From assembly GCA_947365245.1 (NCBI GenBank), contig CANAWG010000004.1, positions 90,034 to 154,033 on the forward strand: a stretch of DNA of 64,000 bases, given 5' to 3'. Under the pieces are notes generated by a model. The model saw nothing but the letters and a program-made list of their open reading frames with translations. It searched no databases and was not told the DNA's origin. The position numbers and the translations under genes were made by a program. Positions 16,359-24,430 of the stretch are shown here, in pieces (positions within the stretch are counted from its first letter, which is position 1; each line of letters opens with the position of its first letter). Source of the DNA: an uncultured Oscillibacter sp. Lineage in GTDB: Bacteria > Bacillota > Clostridia > Oscillospirales > Oscillospiraceae.

Positions 16359-17189
16359 ATGAGACAACCGACAAACCCGACGAAGAAGACCGGGCCCGCG
16401 TTTCCCGTCAGGCGGGCGCTGCTGGGGCTGCTGGCGGCCCTGACTCTGGCCGTACCCGCCAGGGCCGCGCGAACGGTGCCCGTCCAGATTGACGGCACGG
16501 CCCTGGAGGCCGTCTGCCATCTGGAAAACGGCGTCACCTACGTTCCTCTCCGGGCGCTGCTGAACGCCCTGGGGGGCTGGGAGCTGGCCTGGGACAAAGA
16601 GCTGCGGGCGGCGGTGGCCGTCTCCGGCGGCTCTCGACTGACGGCCAGCCCGGCGGCGGGCACCGTGACGGTGGACGGCAGCGCCCGCTCCGGCAGGGTC
16701 TACGTCCGGGAGGGCGTCACCTATGTGCCCCTGCGTCTGACCGCGGAGCTGCTGGGGGGCGCCGTGGAGTGGGACGCCCACTATCAGGGGGCCGCCGTCA
16801 CCTCCCCGGACGCATCGCACAACGCGGTGGACTTCTACTGGCTTAGCCGCATCATCAGCGCCGAGAGCCGGGGCGAGCCCATGGAGGGCCAGATCGCCGT
16901 GGGCAACGTGGTGCTGGAGCGGGTGGAGAGCCCCGACTTCCCGGACACCATCCCGGAGGTGGTCTTCCAGGTGGCGGACGGCTTCACGCAGTTTGAGCCG
17001 GTGGAGAACGGCACCGTGTACTTAGAGCCCACGGAGCAGTCCCGGGAGGCCGCCCGGCGGGCCCTGGACGGGGAGAAGTCCCTGGAGGGAGCTATGTTCT
17101 TCTACGCTCCGGCCCTGTCCGAGGGCGTGTGGATCAACGGCAACCGGACCTACCTCACCACCATCGGCTGCCACCGGTTCTATCTCTAA
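16359..17189 (+). CDS. Secreted cell-wall hydrolase (SleB-like) with copper-amine-oxidase N-like domain
   Basis: 276 residues from ATG 16359 (AAAGGAAGGG upstream). A signal peptide ends near PARAA. Residues ~35-135 hold two copies of the YVPLRALL/YVPLRLTAELLGG motif of the copper amine oxidase N-terminal domain, a common clostridial surface module. The C-terminal domain (LSRIISAESRGEPMEGQIAVGNVVLERV...FYAPA) is a SleB/CwlJ-type hydrolase with the typical catalytic Glu in SAES. A role in spore cortex or cell-wall turnover is likely. Confidence 0.88.
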   Translation: MRQPTNPTKKTGPAFPVRRALLGLLAALTLAVPARAARTVPVQIDGTALEAVCHLENGVTYVPLRALLNALGGWELAWDKELRAAVAVSGGSRLTASPAAGTVTVDGSARSGRVYVREGVTYVPLRLTAELLGGAVEWDAHYQGAAVTSPDASHNAVDFYWLSRIISAESRGEPMEGQIAVGNVVLERVESPDFPDTIPEVVFQVADGFTQFEPVENGTVYLEPTEQSREAARRALDGEKSLEGAMFFYAPALSEGVWINGNRTYLTTIGCHRFYL

Positions 17190-17201
17190 AATGCGTCAAA
17201 A

Positions 17202-17245
17202 TCCGCCGGCCGCGGTCATTCGGACTTCGGCCGGCGGACTTTTTT
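17202..17245 (+). terminator. Intrinsic terminator
   Basis: TCCGCCGGCCG (17202-17212) pairs with CGGCCGGCGGA (17228-17238), followed by CTTTTTT. Confidence 0.88.
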
Positions 17246-17300
17246 GTAAAAACCGCAGAAATTTTTTTGAATCCGCAGGCCGATTTCGGTAACTTCACCC

Positions 17301-17330
17301 TTGTGCGAAACGGCCGCTTTTCGGTATGCT
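17301..17330 (+). promoter_or_regulatory. Probable promoter of the glutamate dehydrogenase gene
   Basis: TTGTGC (17301-17306), 18-bp spacer, TATGCT (17325-17330). A second -10 candidate TATACG overlaps just downstream. Confidence 0.5.
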
Positions 17331-17370
17331 ATATACGAAAAGTTCATGAAAAAGAGGAGAGGGGCGGTAA

Positions 17371-18723
<1,353 letters not shown>

Positions 18724-18732
18724 CTTGAAGAG

Positions 18733-18771
18733 GCGATCCGCGGACATCCGTCCGCGGATCGCTCTTTTTTT
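18733..18771 (+). terminator. Intrinsic terminator of gdhA
   Basis: GCGATCCGCGGA pairs perfectly with TCCGCGGATCGC (12 bp, loop CATCCG), followed by TCTTTTTTT. Confidence 0.95.
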
Positions 18772-18935
18772 GTACAGACCCGATCTCCGGTCACAGCCCC
18801 TGTCAAGGCATCCACTCCGATTCGCTGCTGGTGGACGATGGCCCCGGCCACGGCCTCCGCGGTCTCCTCCTCCGCCAGCGCCGCGGCGATCTTCTCACGG
18901 TGTGCGCTCCGGGGCTCCTTTTTTCTCCGTCCCAT
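18771..18935 (-). pseudogene. Possible remnant of an FMN-binding-domain protein
   Basis: In the 356-bp gap between gdhA and the next gene, the minus strand reads a short open frame from ATG 18935. It includes AIVHQQRIGVDALTGAVTG, which resembles the DAVSGAT flavinylation region of FMN_bind domains. The frame then runs into the gdhA terminator, so the normal 3' part is missing. No ribosome site is evident. I treat it as a decayed fragment; it may equally be chance coding. Confidence 0.3.
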
Positions 18936-18944
18936 TGGGCCCTT

Positions 18945-18979
18945 CCGCCGTAATTAAACTATGAGTTTGATTACGGCGG
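18945..18979. repeat. Isolated 16-bp hairpin with 3-nt loop
   Basis: CCGCCGTAATTAAACT (18945-18960) and AGTTTGATTACGGCGG (18964-18979) pair over 16 positions with one G-T wobble, around ATG. No T tract follows on either strand, so it does not look like a terminator. The rest of 18980-19025 holds nothing recognisable. Confidence 0.7.
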
Positions 18980-19025
18980 GGAATTCAGCCTCTGTCAACC
19001 CCGTCCGGGAAAGAGTCCGGACAGA

Positions 19026-19060
19026 AAAACCGGGCGGCGCTTATGGCGCCGCCCGGTTTT
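19026..19060. terminator. Terminator of the SH3 protein gene (minus strand)
   Basis: AACCGGGCGGCG pairs with CGCCGCCCGGTT around a short loop; A and T tracts on both sides make it effective in either direction. Confidence 0.9.
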
Positions 19061-19079
19061 CATATTATCTCTTAGATAC

Positions 19080-20105
19080 TCAGTTGGACAGGTACTCGCC
19101 TTTCATGTAGCCGGTGGTCTTCACGCCGCCCACGTTGGAGAACGTGATCTCGTACCAGCCGTCCCCGGCGCTCTGCACCACCTGGACGGAGCCGCCGTTG
19201 GGCACGGTGGCCAGGATGTCGTAGCTGGTGCCGGGGCCGGAGCGGACCCGCACGCCGTTGCCGCCGTTGATGACGGTGGCCGCGCCGGCTTTCAGAGTTC
19301 CGCCGCCGGTGCTGGGCGTGGTAGTGGAAGTGCCGGTGCCGGTGCTGGGGGTGGTGGCAGGGGCGCTGCCGCCGCCCACCACCCGGACGGTGCAGATCAC
19401 TTTTTTGCTGCCGTCGGTGACCAGGACGTGGGTGACGCCGGCGGAGATGGGCGTCACATTGCCGTCGCTGTCCACGGAGGCGATGCCCGGGTCCTCGCTG
19501 ATCCAGCTGTAGGTGCCGCTGCCGCCGGAGACTTTCAGCCGGTAGGCCCCCTCGGAGACCTTGCGGGTGAAGTCGTTGCCGCTGACGTTGGTCAGCGTCA
19601 GGCCGTTGGGCAGGGCGCTGGCGGCCTCATAGCTGTCAGCGGGGCCGGCGGGCTGGGTGGTGGTATCGCCGGGCGTACTGGGAGCCGGGTCCTCAGGCAT
19701 CTGGCCGTTGGGCTCCTCCGGATCCGTGACATCCGGGTCTGTGACGGCGGGATCCGCGGCCGCGGGCTCCTGGGCCTCGGGATCTGTCTGTTCCGGCTTG
19801 TTCGGAGTGATGGGATCCTCCACGCCGGGCTTGTTATCCGGGTCTTTATCCTTGTCCTTGCCGGTGAGCTTGTCCCCCCACAGGAGGTATACCAGCAACG
19901 CCGCCATCAGGAGGATCAGCACCACCAGGGTGCACGTCACCAAATTGGGCCGGCGGGGGCTGCCCACGCCTACCCGGCGCCCGCTCCGGCCGGAGGCCCG
20001 GCGGGGATCCTCCTCCTGGTCCAGGTCCGCCTCCTCGCAGAAAGGACAGTAGCGGTATGTATCGGAATATTTTTCCCCGCAGACGGGGCAGCGCTTCATA
20101 GCCAT
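19080..20105 (-). CDS. Membrane protein with zinc ribbon, Big_2-like and bacterial SH3 domains
   Basis: 341 residues from ATG 20105 (AGGAGG 6 bp away). An N-terminal zinc ribbon (CPVC at 6-9, CPFC ~20-23) lies in the cytoplasm; one membrane helix follows (~60-80). A Pro/Asp/Thr-rich extracellular linker leads to a Big_2-like Ig domain (YSWISEDPGIASVDSDGNVTPISAG) and a C-terminal SH3 domain (VRVRSGPGTSYDILATVPNG). SH3 domains of this type bind cell wall. It may link a cytoplasmic signal to the wall, but its role is unknown. Confidence 0.85.
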   Translation of the reverse strand: MAMKRCPVCGEKYSDTYRYCPFCEEADLDQEEDPRRASGRSGRRVGVGSPRRPNLVTCTLVVLILLMAALLVYLLWGDKLTGKDKDKDPDNKPGVEDPITPNKPEQTDPEAQEPAAADPAVTDPDVTDPEEPNGQMPEDPAPSTPGDTTTQPAGPADSYEAASALPNGLTLTNVSGNDFTRKVSEGAYRLKVSGGSGTYSWISEDPGIASVDSDGNVTPISAGVTHVLVTDGSKKVICTVRVVGGGSAPATTPSTGTGTSTTTPSTGGGTLKAGAATVINGGNGVRVRSGPGTSYDILATVPNGGSVQVVQSAGDGWYEITFSNVGGVKTTGYMKGEYLSN

Positions 20106-20141
20106 GGCGGTCCTCCTGTAATCTACAATCCTGTACTCTAT

Positions 20142-20170
20142 ATCATATCGGTTTTTCTCTTTTTCGTCAA
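20142..20170 (-). promoter_or_regulatory. Promoter of the SH3 protein gene
   Basis: On the minus strand TTGACG (complement of 20165-20170) and TATGAT (complement of 20142-20147) are 17 bp apart. Confidence 0.7.
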
Positions 20171-20243
20171 GTGCGGCTGTCGAATTTTTGGGAAACCGGG
20201 CGGAAAAGGGCGGGCGGCGGGGCAGCGCCGGGCGGCGGGGATG

Positions 20244-20276
20244 AAAAAATCCCCCCGCTCCGGCGGAGCGGGGGGA
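20244..20276 (-). terminator. Orphan terminator-like hairpin reading leftward
   Basis: CCCCCCGCTCCG pairs with CGGAGCGGGGGG. On the minus strand it is followed by ATTTTTTC, a proper terminator. No gene is visible on the minus strand immediately to its right, so the transcript it ends is unknown (possibly antisense to the ncRNA candidate). The flanking 20171-20243 is GC-rich and featureless. Confidence 0.6.
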
Positions 20277-20320
20277 GAGGGGACGTTTGAAAGTTCGAGA
20301 GGGGGACGGGAAGATAGCCC

Positions 20321-20349
20321 TTGCAATTCCGGCAGAAGTAGGGTAAAAT
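20321..20349 (+). promoter_or_regulatory. Promoter of the ncRNA candidate
   Basis: TTGCAA (20321-20326), 17-bp spacer, TAAAAT (20344-20349). The start is predicted near 20355, the first base of the closing stem. Confidence 0.7.
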
Positions 20350-20353
20350 GGAA

Positions 20354-20570
20354 GCCGGAAACATAAATGCGGCAGGCCGCGGAGTGGTCGCAACACCCCA
20401 CGGCCCTGTACGAGTGGATTGGTCACTCAGCACAGCAGTATCAACTGCACCACGGGCCTATTATACCTGTTTCACGCTCTGTTTGCAAGGGCGGGGAATG
20501 GGTTTGTGGGCGTGCGCTCGCATGATTTGATGCGGTGTTGAGTTCAAGGACTCGGCACCGCTTTTATGTT
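20354..20570 (+). ncRNA. Structured non-coding RNA candidate, family not recognised
   Basis: No protein reads through this stretch convincingly. A promoter sits just upstream. Bases 20354-20372 can pair with 20558-20576 over 19 positions with one mismatch, closing the RNA. Inside, GGCCC (20403-20407) pairs with GGGCC (20454-20458) enclosing two hairpins (GAGTG/CACTC and GCAGT/ACTGC). At the 3' end a 12-bp hairpin (20532-20543 with 20550-20561, loop TCAAGG) is followed by TTTTAT, an intrinsic terminator whose last four stem bases compete with the closing stem. The branched fold argues against 6S RNA; a raiA-motif-like RNA or a new family is possible. Confidence 0.6.
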
Positions 20571-20571
20571 T

Positions 20572-20631
20572 CCGGCGGACGCCCGGGGCGGGGTTGCTGA
20601 TCCCGCCCCCGCTCCGGGGTTCGTTCGCCGG
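20572..20631 (+). promoter_or_regulatory. Large GC hairpin in the leader of the lipoprotein gene
   Basis: CCGGCG (20572-20577) pairs with CGCCGG (20626-20631); inside it, the GGGGCGGGG stretch (20585-20593) pairs with 20601-20609. It lies between the ncRNA terminator and the ribosome site at 20645-20652, and could insulate or attenuate read-through. Confidence 0.55.
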
Positions 20632-20658
20632 AAATTTTGACAAAGAGAGGTAGAGAGC

Positions 20659-21213
20659 ATGCAAAAGAGGATCGCGATTTTCGGTTTGGCGCTGGCCTTG
20701 TGCGCGGTGCTGGCCGCCTGCGGCGGGGATACGGACGGGGCCGGTCAGGAGCCGGTCTCCGCCCCTGCGGAAACACAGGGGGCGGAGACCGGGCCGGCGG
20801 ACGCCGCGGACAGTGGGAGCGGAAGCGGAGAGCAGGCGGGCTCCGGCGACCTGGGTGACTACCATGTGGAGATTAAGGGCGCGGAGCTGGCGGAGGACTA
20901 CGAGGGCAAGCCGGTGATCGTCATCACCTACGCCTGGACCAACAACAGCGAAGATACCACCAGCGCCATGGTGGCCGTGGCGGAGAAAGCCTTTCAGGAT
21001 GGGGTGCAGCTGGAGACGGCCATCGTCATAGACGATGAGGTGTACGATTCCAGCGCCAATATGAAAGAGGTCCGCCCGGGTACGACACTGGACATTCAGT
21101 GCGCGTATCTGCTGACAAGCGAGACTTCCACAGTGGAATTTGAGATTACGGAGTGGATCAGCTTCTCTGACGATGTGGTGACCATGGACTTTGAGCCTGC
21201 GAATTTGAAGTAG
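20659..21213 (+). CDS. DUF5067-like lipoprotein
   Basis: 184 residues. A signal peptide with lipobox LAAC gives a lipidated Cys near residue 21, followed by a Gly/Ala/Ser-rich disordered spacer (~22-65) and a beta domain (YHVEIKGAELAEDYEGKPVIVITYAWTNN...LTSETSTVEFEI), which resembles DUF5067. This domain looks like the extracellular Ig-like modules of Firmicute lipoproteins. It is followed after 24 bp by a small membrane protein, likely the same transcript. Confidence 0.8.
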   Translation: MQKRIAIFGLALALCAVLAACGGDTDGAGQEPVSAPAETQGAETGPADAADSGSGSGEQAGSGDLGDYHVEIKGAELAEDYEGKPVIVITYAWTNNSEDTTSAMVAVAEKAFQDGVQLETAIVIDDEVYDSSANMKEVRPGTTLDIQCAYLLTSETSTVEFEITEWISFSDDVVTMDFEPANLK

Positions 21214-21237
21214 CCGCATTTTAGAGAGGAGTTCAAC

Positions 21238-21582
21238 ATGAAAAATTGGAAATTGGTATCGGGGATTCTGTCCATTGTCCTGACCTTTTTTGTGCTGCTG
21301 CAGTCCTGCGCGGCCGGGGTGAGCAACAGCCTGCAAAACAACGGAGAGATAGGCGGGAGCGCCGGAGTTGTTGTTGCAATCATGCTTCTGGCCGGTGGGA
21401 TCACATCTGTTGCCACCAGGGAAGGGGGCCGCGGCGGGAATATCGCGTTGACAGTCATCTATGGGATCGGCGCGTTGCTGGGCTTCACTATGGCCGGAAG
21501 TTATGCCGATTTGATGATTTGGGCGGGCTGGTGCCTCGTCTGTGCCGCCTTGGCGGTAATCGCCCTTGTCCGGAAGTGCTGA
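21238..21582 (+). CDS. Small polytopic membrane protein
   Basis: 114 residues with four hydrophobic segments (~5-25, ~40-57, ~67-83, ~90-110) and the short loop NNGEIGGSAG. It is typical of small unassigned membrane proteins co-transcribed with DUF5067 lipoproteins. Ribosome site GAGAGGAG precedes the start. It is less GC-rich than most genes here. Function unknown. Confidence 0.65.
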   Translation: MKNWKLVSGILSIVLTFFVLLQSCAAGVSNSLQNNGEIGGSAGVVVAIMLLAGGITSVATREGGRGGNIALTVIYGIGALLGFTMAGSYADLMIWAGWCLVCAALAVIALVRKC

Positions 21583-21597
21583 ATACACCTAAAGAAA

Positions 21598-21630
21598 GAC
21601 ACCCGCGCAAGCCAGCGCGGGTGTCCTTTT
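21598..21630 (+). terminator. Intrinsic terminator
   Basis: ACACCCGCGC pairs with GCGCGGGTGT, followed by CCTTTT. Confidence 0.85.
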
Positions 21631-21641
21631 GTGCTCGGATT

Positions 21642-21704
21642 TTATGCCTCCGCCAAGGCCTTGGCGGAGGCGATGGCCTTTTCCTGGGCGGCGGGGGACA
21701 GTCC
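21642..21704 (-). pseudogene. Displaced second copy of the 3' end of the EF-G-like gene
   Basis: These 63 bp repeat the last ~20 codons of the adjacent EF-G-like gene (21834-21897), with a handful of substitutions and one missing base. The in-frame part encodes AQEKAIASAKALAEA then TAA, against AQEKAIAEAKALAEG then TGA in the intact gene. It lies beyond the hairpin element and has no start of its own. Confidence 0.85.
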
Positions 21705-21833
21705 CTCCCCGCAAAAGCGGCGCTTTTGCGGGGGCCCCTGATTAAACTCAAATCGTCCGAAGTGAATTCGGCCGATTTCAAGATTTTTGCTGCGCAAAAA
21801 TGCTTGGACGCCGGACTTCCGGCGAGGGCCGCC
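21705..21833 (-). mobile_element. Multi-hairpin element at the end of the EF-G-like gene (copy 1)
   Basis: 129 bp made of four hairpins joined by short linkers. On the plus strand: a hairpin with GCAAAAGC/GCTTTTGC arms, ACTCAAA, a second hairpin, TTTCAAG, a TTTTTGC/GCAAAAA hairpin, GCTTGGACG, a CGCCGGA/TCCGGCG hairpin and GAGG. The same linkers in the same order occur after guaB (27292-27432) with different stems. It is bordered by a direct repeat of the host gene end. No ORF. Non-autonomous mobile or RNA element is my interpretation. Confidence 0.7.
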
Positions 21834-23903
21834 TCAGCCCTCCGCCAGCGCCTTGGCCTCGGCGATGGCCTTTTCCTGGGCCGCCGGCGGGCAGTCCTCG
21901 TAGCGGACGAAGTGGAACGTGAAGCTGCCCCGGCTCTGGGTCATGGCCCGGAGGTCGATGGCGTAGCTGCCCATCTCGCCCATGGGGACCTCGGCGGAGA
22001 TCACCTGGTCGCCGTCGCCGGTGGGGTCCATGCCCATGACGCGGCCCCGGCGCTTGTTGAGGTCGCCGATGACGTCGCCCATGTAGCTGTCGGGCACGGT
22101 GACCTTCAGCTCGCCCACGGGCTCCAGCAGCACGGGGTTGGCCTCCGGCAATGCGGCCTTGTAGGCCAGCTGGGCGGCGGTCTTAAAGGCGATTTCAGAG
22201 GAGTCCACCGGGTGGTAGGAGCCGTCATACAGCACGGCCTTCAGGTTCACCACGGGATAGCCCGCCAGGGGCCCGTGGACGCAGGCCTCCCGCAGGCCCT
22301 TTTCCACGGCGGGGAAGTAGTTCTTGGGCACGGAGCCGCCGAAGACCTCCTCGGCAAACTCCATCTCCTCCACCTCCGGGTTGGGCTCGAAGCGGATCCA
22401 CACGTCGCCGAACTGGCCGCTGCCGCCGGTCTGCTTCTTGTGGCGGCCCTGCTTCTGGACGGTCTTGCGGATCTTCTCCCGGTAGGGGACCCGGGTGGGC
22501 TTCAGCTCCGCCTCCACGTTGAAGCGGGTTTTGAGCTTGCTCACCAGCACGTCCACCTGCATATCGCCGGCGCCGGAGAGGACCATCTGGTGGGTCTCGG
22601 CGTTATTGACCATGGAGAAAGAGGGATCCTCCTCGTTGAGACGCACCAACCCCTGGGCGATCTTGTCCTCCTGGCCCCGGGTCTTGGGGACGATGGCCAC
22701 GGAGTAGCAGGGCTCGGCAAAGGGGATGGGCTTGAGGGAGACCACCTTGCGCTCGTCGCACAGGGTATCGCCGGTCTTGATGTCCATCTTGGCGATGGCG
22801 CCGATGTCGCCGCAGCTGAGCTCCTTGACCTCGGTGGTCTTCTTGCCCCGCAGAGTGTACAGGCGGCCCAGCTTTACTTTCTCGCCGGTGCGGGCGTTGA
22901 CCATGGGCAGGTCCGGGGTGATGGCGCCGGAGAGCACCTTGACGAAAGAGTACTTGCCGTACTGGTCGGAGATGGTCTTAAAGACAAAGGCCGTGGGCAC
23001 GCCGCCGGGGGAGACCACGAACTCCTCGGTCTCACCGTCGGACTTGGTGGCCTTGTGGTAGTTGCCCTCGGCGGGATTGGGCAGCAGGTCCACGATGTTG
23101 TCCATCAGCATGAGGCTGCCCAGGCAGCTGACGGCGGAGCCGCACAGCACGGGGAACAGGCTCAGCTCCCGCACGCCCTGGCGCAGGCCCTGGATCATCT
23201 CGGCGTAGGTGAAGTCCTCGCCGCCGAAGAACTTGTCCATAAACTCCTCGGAGGTCTCCGCCACAGACTCCTTGAGGGCGTCGTTGAACTCGGTGACCAC
23301 GGCCTCCTTGTCGGCGGGGAGCTCGATCTCCGCCCGCTTGAGATTCTGCATCTCATAAGCCCGCTTATTGAGCACGTCGATGATGCCGGTGACTTTCTTT
23401 GCGCCGTCCCAGATGGGCACCACAATGGGGGCGATCTTCTTGCCGAAGCGCTCCCGGAGGGCGTCAAAGGTGGCGTTGTAATCGCTGTTTTCCTCGTCGG
23501 TCTTGGAGATATAGATGAAGCGGGGCATATTCCGCTCCTCGCAGTATTTCCACGCCTTCTCCAACCCCACGGAGATCCCGTCCTTGGCGGAGCAGACGAT
23601 GATGGCGGCGTCGGCGGCCCGCAGGGCCTCCATCACCTCGCCGGCGAAGTCAAAGGCGCCGGGGGTGTCCAGCACGTTGATGCGGCAGCCCTTGTACTCC
23701 AGGGGGGCCACGGCGGTGGACAGGGAGATCTGGCGCTTGGTCTCCTCCGGGTCGTAGTCGCAGACGGTGTTGCCGTCGACGGCGCGGCCCATGCGGTCGA
23801 TGGCGCCGGTCATGTAGAGCAGGCTCTCGGCCAGGGCGGTCTTGCCGCTGCCGCTGTGGCCCAGCAGGCAGACGTTGCGGATGTTCTGTACAGAATAGCT
23901 CAT
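21834..23903 (-). CDS. EF-G-like translational GTPase
   Basis: 689 residues from ATG 23903 (AAGGAG upstream; GTG 23915 overlaps that site). G-domain motifs: GHSGSGKT (P-loop), DTPGAFDF (G3). The expected NKxD G4 motif reads SKTD. EF-G domains II-V follow (GGSGQFGDVWIRFEP in domain IV; DSYMGDVIGDLNKRRGRVMG in domain V). The divergent G1/G4 and the DYDPEE region mark the EF-G paralogue group rather than the main elongation factor, so the role may be translocation-like or ribosome-associated under particular conditions. Its 3' end is duplicated beyond an adjacent element. Confidence 0.88.
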   Translation of the reverse strand: MSYSVQNIRNVCLLGHSGSGKTALAESLLYMTGAIDRMGRAVDGNTVCDYDPEETKRQISLSTAVAPLEYKGCRINVLDTPGAFDFAGEVMEALRAADAAIIVCSAKDGISVGLEKAWKYCEERNMPRFIYISKTDEENSDYNATFDALRERFGKKIAPIVVPIWDGAKKVTGIIDVLNKRAYEMQNLKRAEIELPADKEAVVTEFNDALKESVAETSEEFMDKFFGGEDFTYAEMIQGLRQGVRELSLFPVLCGSAVSCLGSLMLMDNIVDLLPNPAEGNYHKATKSDGETEEFVVSPGGVPTAFVFKTISDQYGKYSFVKVLSGAITPDLPMVNARTGEKVKLGRLYTLRGKKTTEVKELSCGDIGAIAKMDIKTGDTLCDERKVVSLKPIPFAEPCYSVAIVPKTRGQEDKIAQGLVRLNEEDPSFSMVNNAETHQMVLSGAGDMQVDVLVSKLKTRFNVEAELKPTRVPYREKIRKTVQKQGRHKKQTGGSGQFGDVWIRFEPNPEVEEMEFAEEVFGGSVPKNYFPAVEKGLREACVHGPLAGYPVVNLKAVLYDGSYHPVDSSEIAFKTAAQLAYKAALPEANPVLLEPVGELKVTVPDSYMGDVIGDLNKRRGRVMGMDPTGDGDQVISAEVPMGEMGSYAIDLRAMTQSRGSFTFHFVRYEDCPPAAQEKAIAEAKALAEG

Positions 23904-24009
23904 AGTCGTTTCCACTCCTTATGTTTGTTGCTCTCCCCCGGCTCCACGCGGCGGCGCGGAGCCGCAGCAAGTCCCATCCGGCGGTTTGCCGGGATCGCTC
24001 AATATATGA

Positions 24010-24038
24010 ATTATACAACATCCCCCCGGGTAATACAA
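24010..24038 (-). promoter_or_regulatory. Promoter of the EF-G-like gene
   Basis: On the minus strand TTGTAT (complement of 24033-24038) and TATAAT (complement of 24010-24015) are 17 bp apart. With the SCIFF promoter it makes a divergent pair; the rest of the 309-bp gap shows nothing more. Confidence 0.8.
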
Positions 24039-24118
24039 CAAAAATTTTGGCACTTTTCCCATTTTCGGCGGGAGGGAGAAAAAGAGGGGCTGTTTTTGGC
24101 GGCGTTTGCGCCTTGACC

Positions 24119-24147
24119 TTGACTTTTTTGCCGGTGTATGGTATAAT
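24119..24147 (+). promoter_or_regulatory. Promoter of the SCIFF gene
   Basis: TTGACT (24119-24124), 17-bp spacer, TATAAT (24142-24147): the strongest promoter in the window by consensus. Confidence 0.88.
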
Positions 24148-24212
24148 TTTCTCCGCTGAAAATCCGCCGCTCCCCGGGGCGGCGGCAAAAACCACAAGAG
24201 GGGAGAATCACC

Positions 24213-24353
24213 ATGGAGAGAATCAAGACCCTTGAGACCCGCAGCCTCTGCGAGAGCGCCAAGAAGGGCGGCTGCGGCGAGTGCCAGACTTCCTGCCAGT
24301 CCGCCTGCAAGACCAGCTGCGGCGTGGCCAACCAGAAGTGCGAGAACAAGTGA
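24213..24353 (+). CDS. SCIFF ranthipeptide precursor
   Basis: 46 residues starting MERIKTLETRSLC and continuing with CQTSCQSACKTSC, the near-invariant core of the SCIFF family (six cysteines in forty-five residues). Such precursors are matured by a radical SAM enzyme that makes thioether bonds from Cys to Thr or other residues; the maturase is the next gene. Seven Cys are present (13, 21, 24, 28, 32, 36, 43), one more than the family name implies. It has a consensus promoter, and GGGGAG precedes the start. Confidence 0.95.
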   Translation: MERIKTLETRSLCESAKKGGCGECQTSCQSACKTSCGVANQKCENK

Positions 24354-24363
24354 GTGCCCACTG

Positions 24364-24390
24364 AAAGCGCCGCCGGGAGGCGGCGCTTTT
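24364..24390 (+). terminator. Attenuator-like hairpin between SCIFF and its maturase
   Basis: AAAGCGCCGCC pairs with GGCGGCGCTTT around GGGA and is followed by a short T run. Partial termination here would give much more precursor than maturase, as expected for a RiPP operon. Confidence 0.8.
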
Positions 24391-24430
24391 CTTCGCGGCA
24401 GGGTCCGTTCAACGACATACGGAGGTTTCT

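Noticed and set aside
20354..20570. 6S RNA, tmRNA or RNase P RNA
   Set aside because: The fold is multibranched rather than one long hairpin, and conserved tmRNA or RNase P strings are not seen; kept as unassigned ncRNA.
21246..24116. 956-residue plus-strand open frame opposite the EF-G-like gene
   Set aside because: It is the antisense shadow of a clear GTPase gene; its His/Leu/Gly-rich reading matches no protein style.
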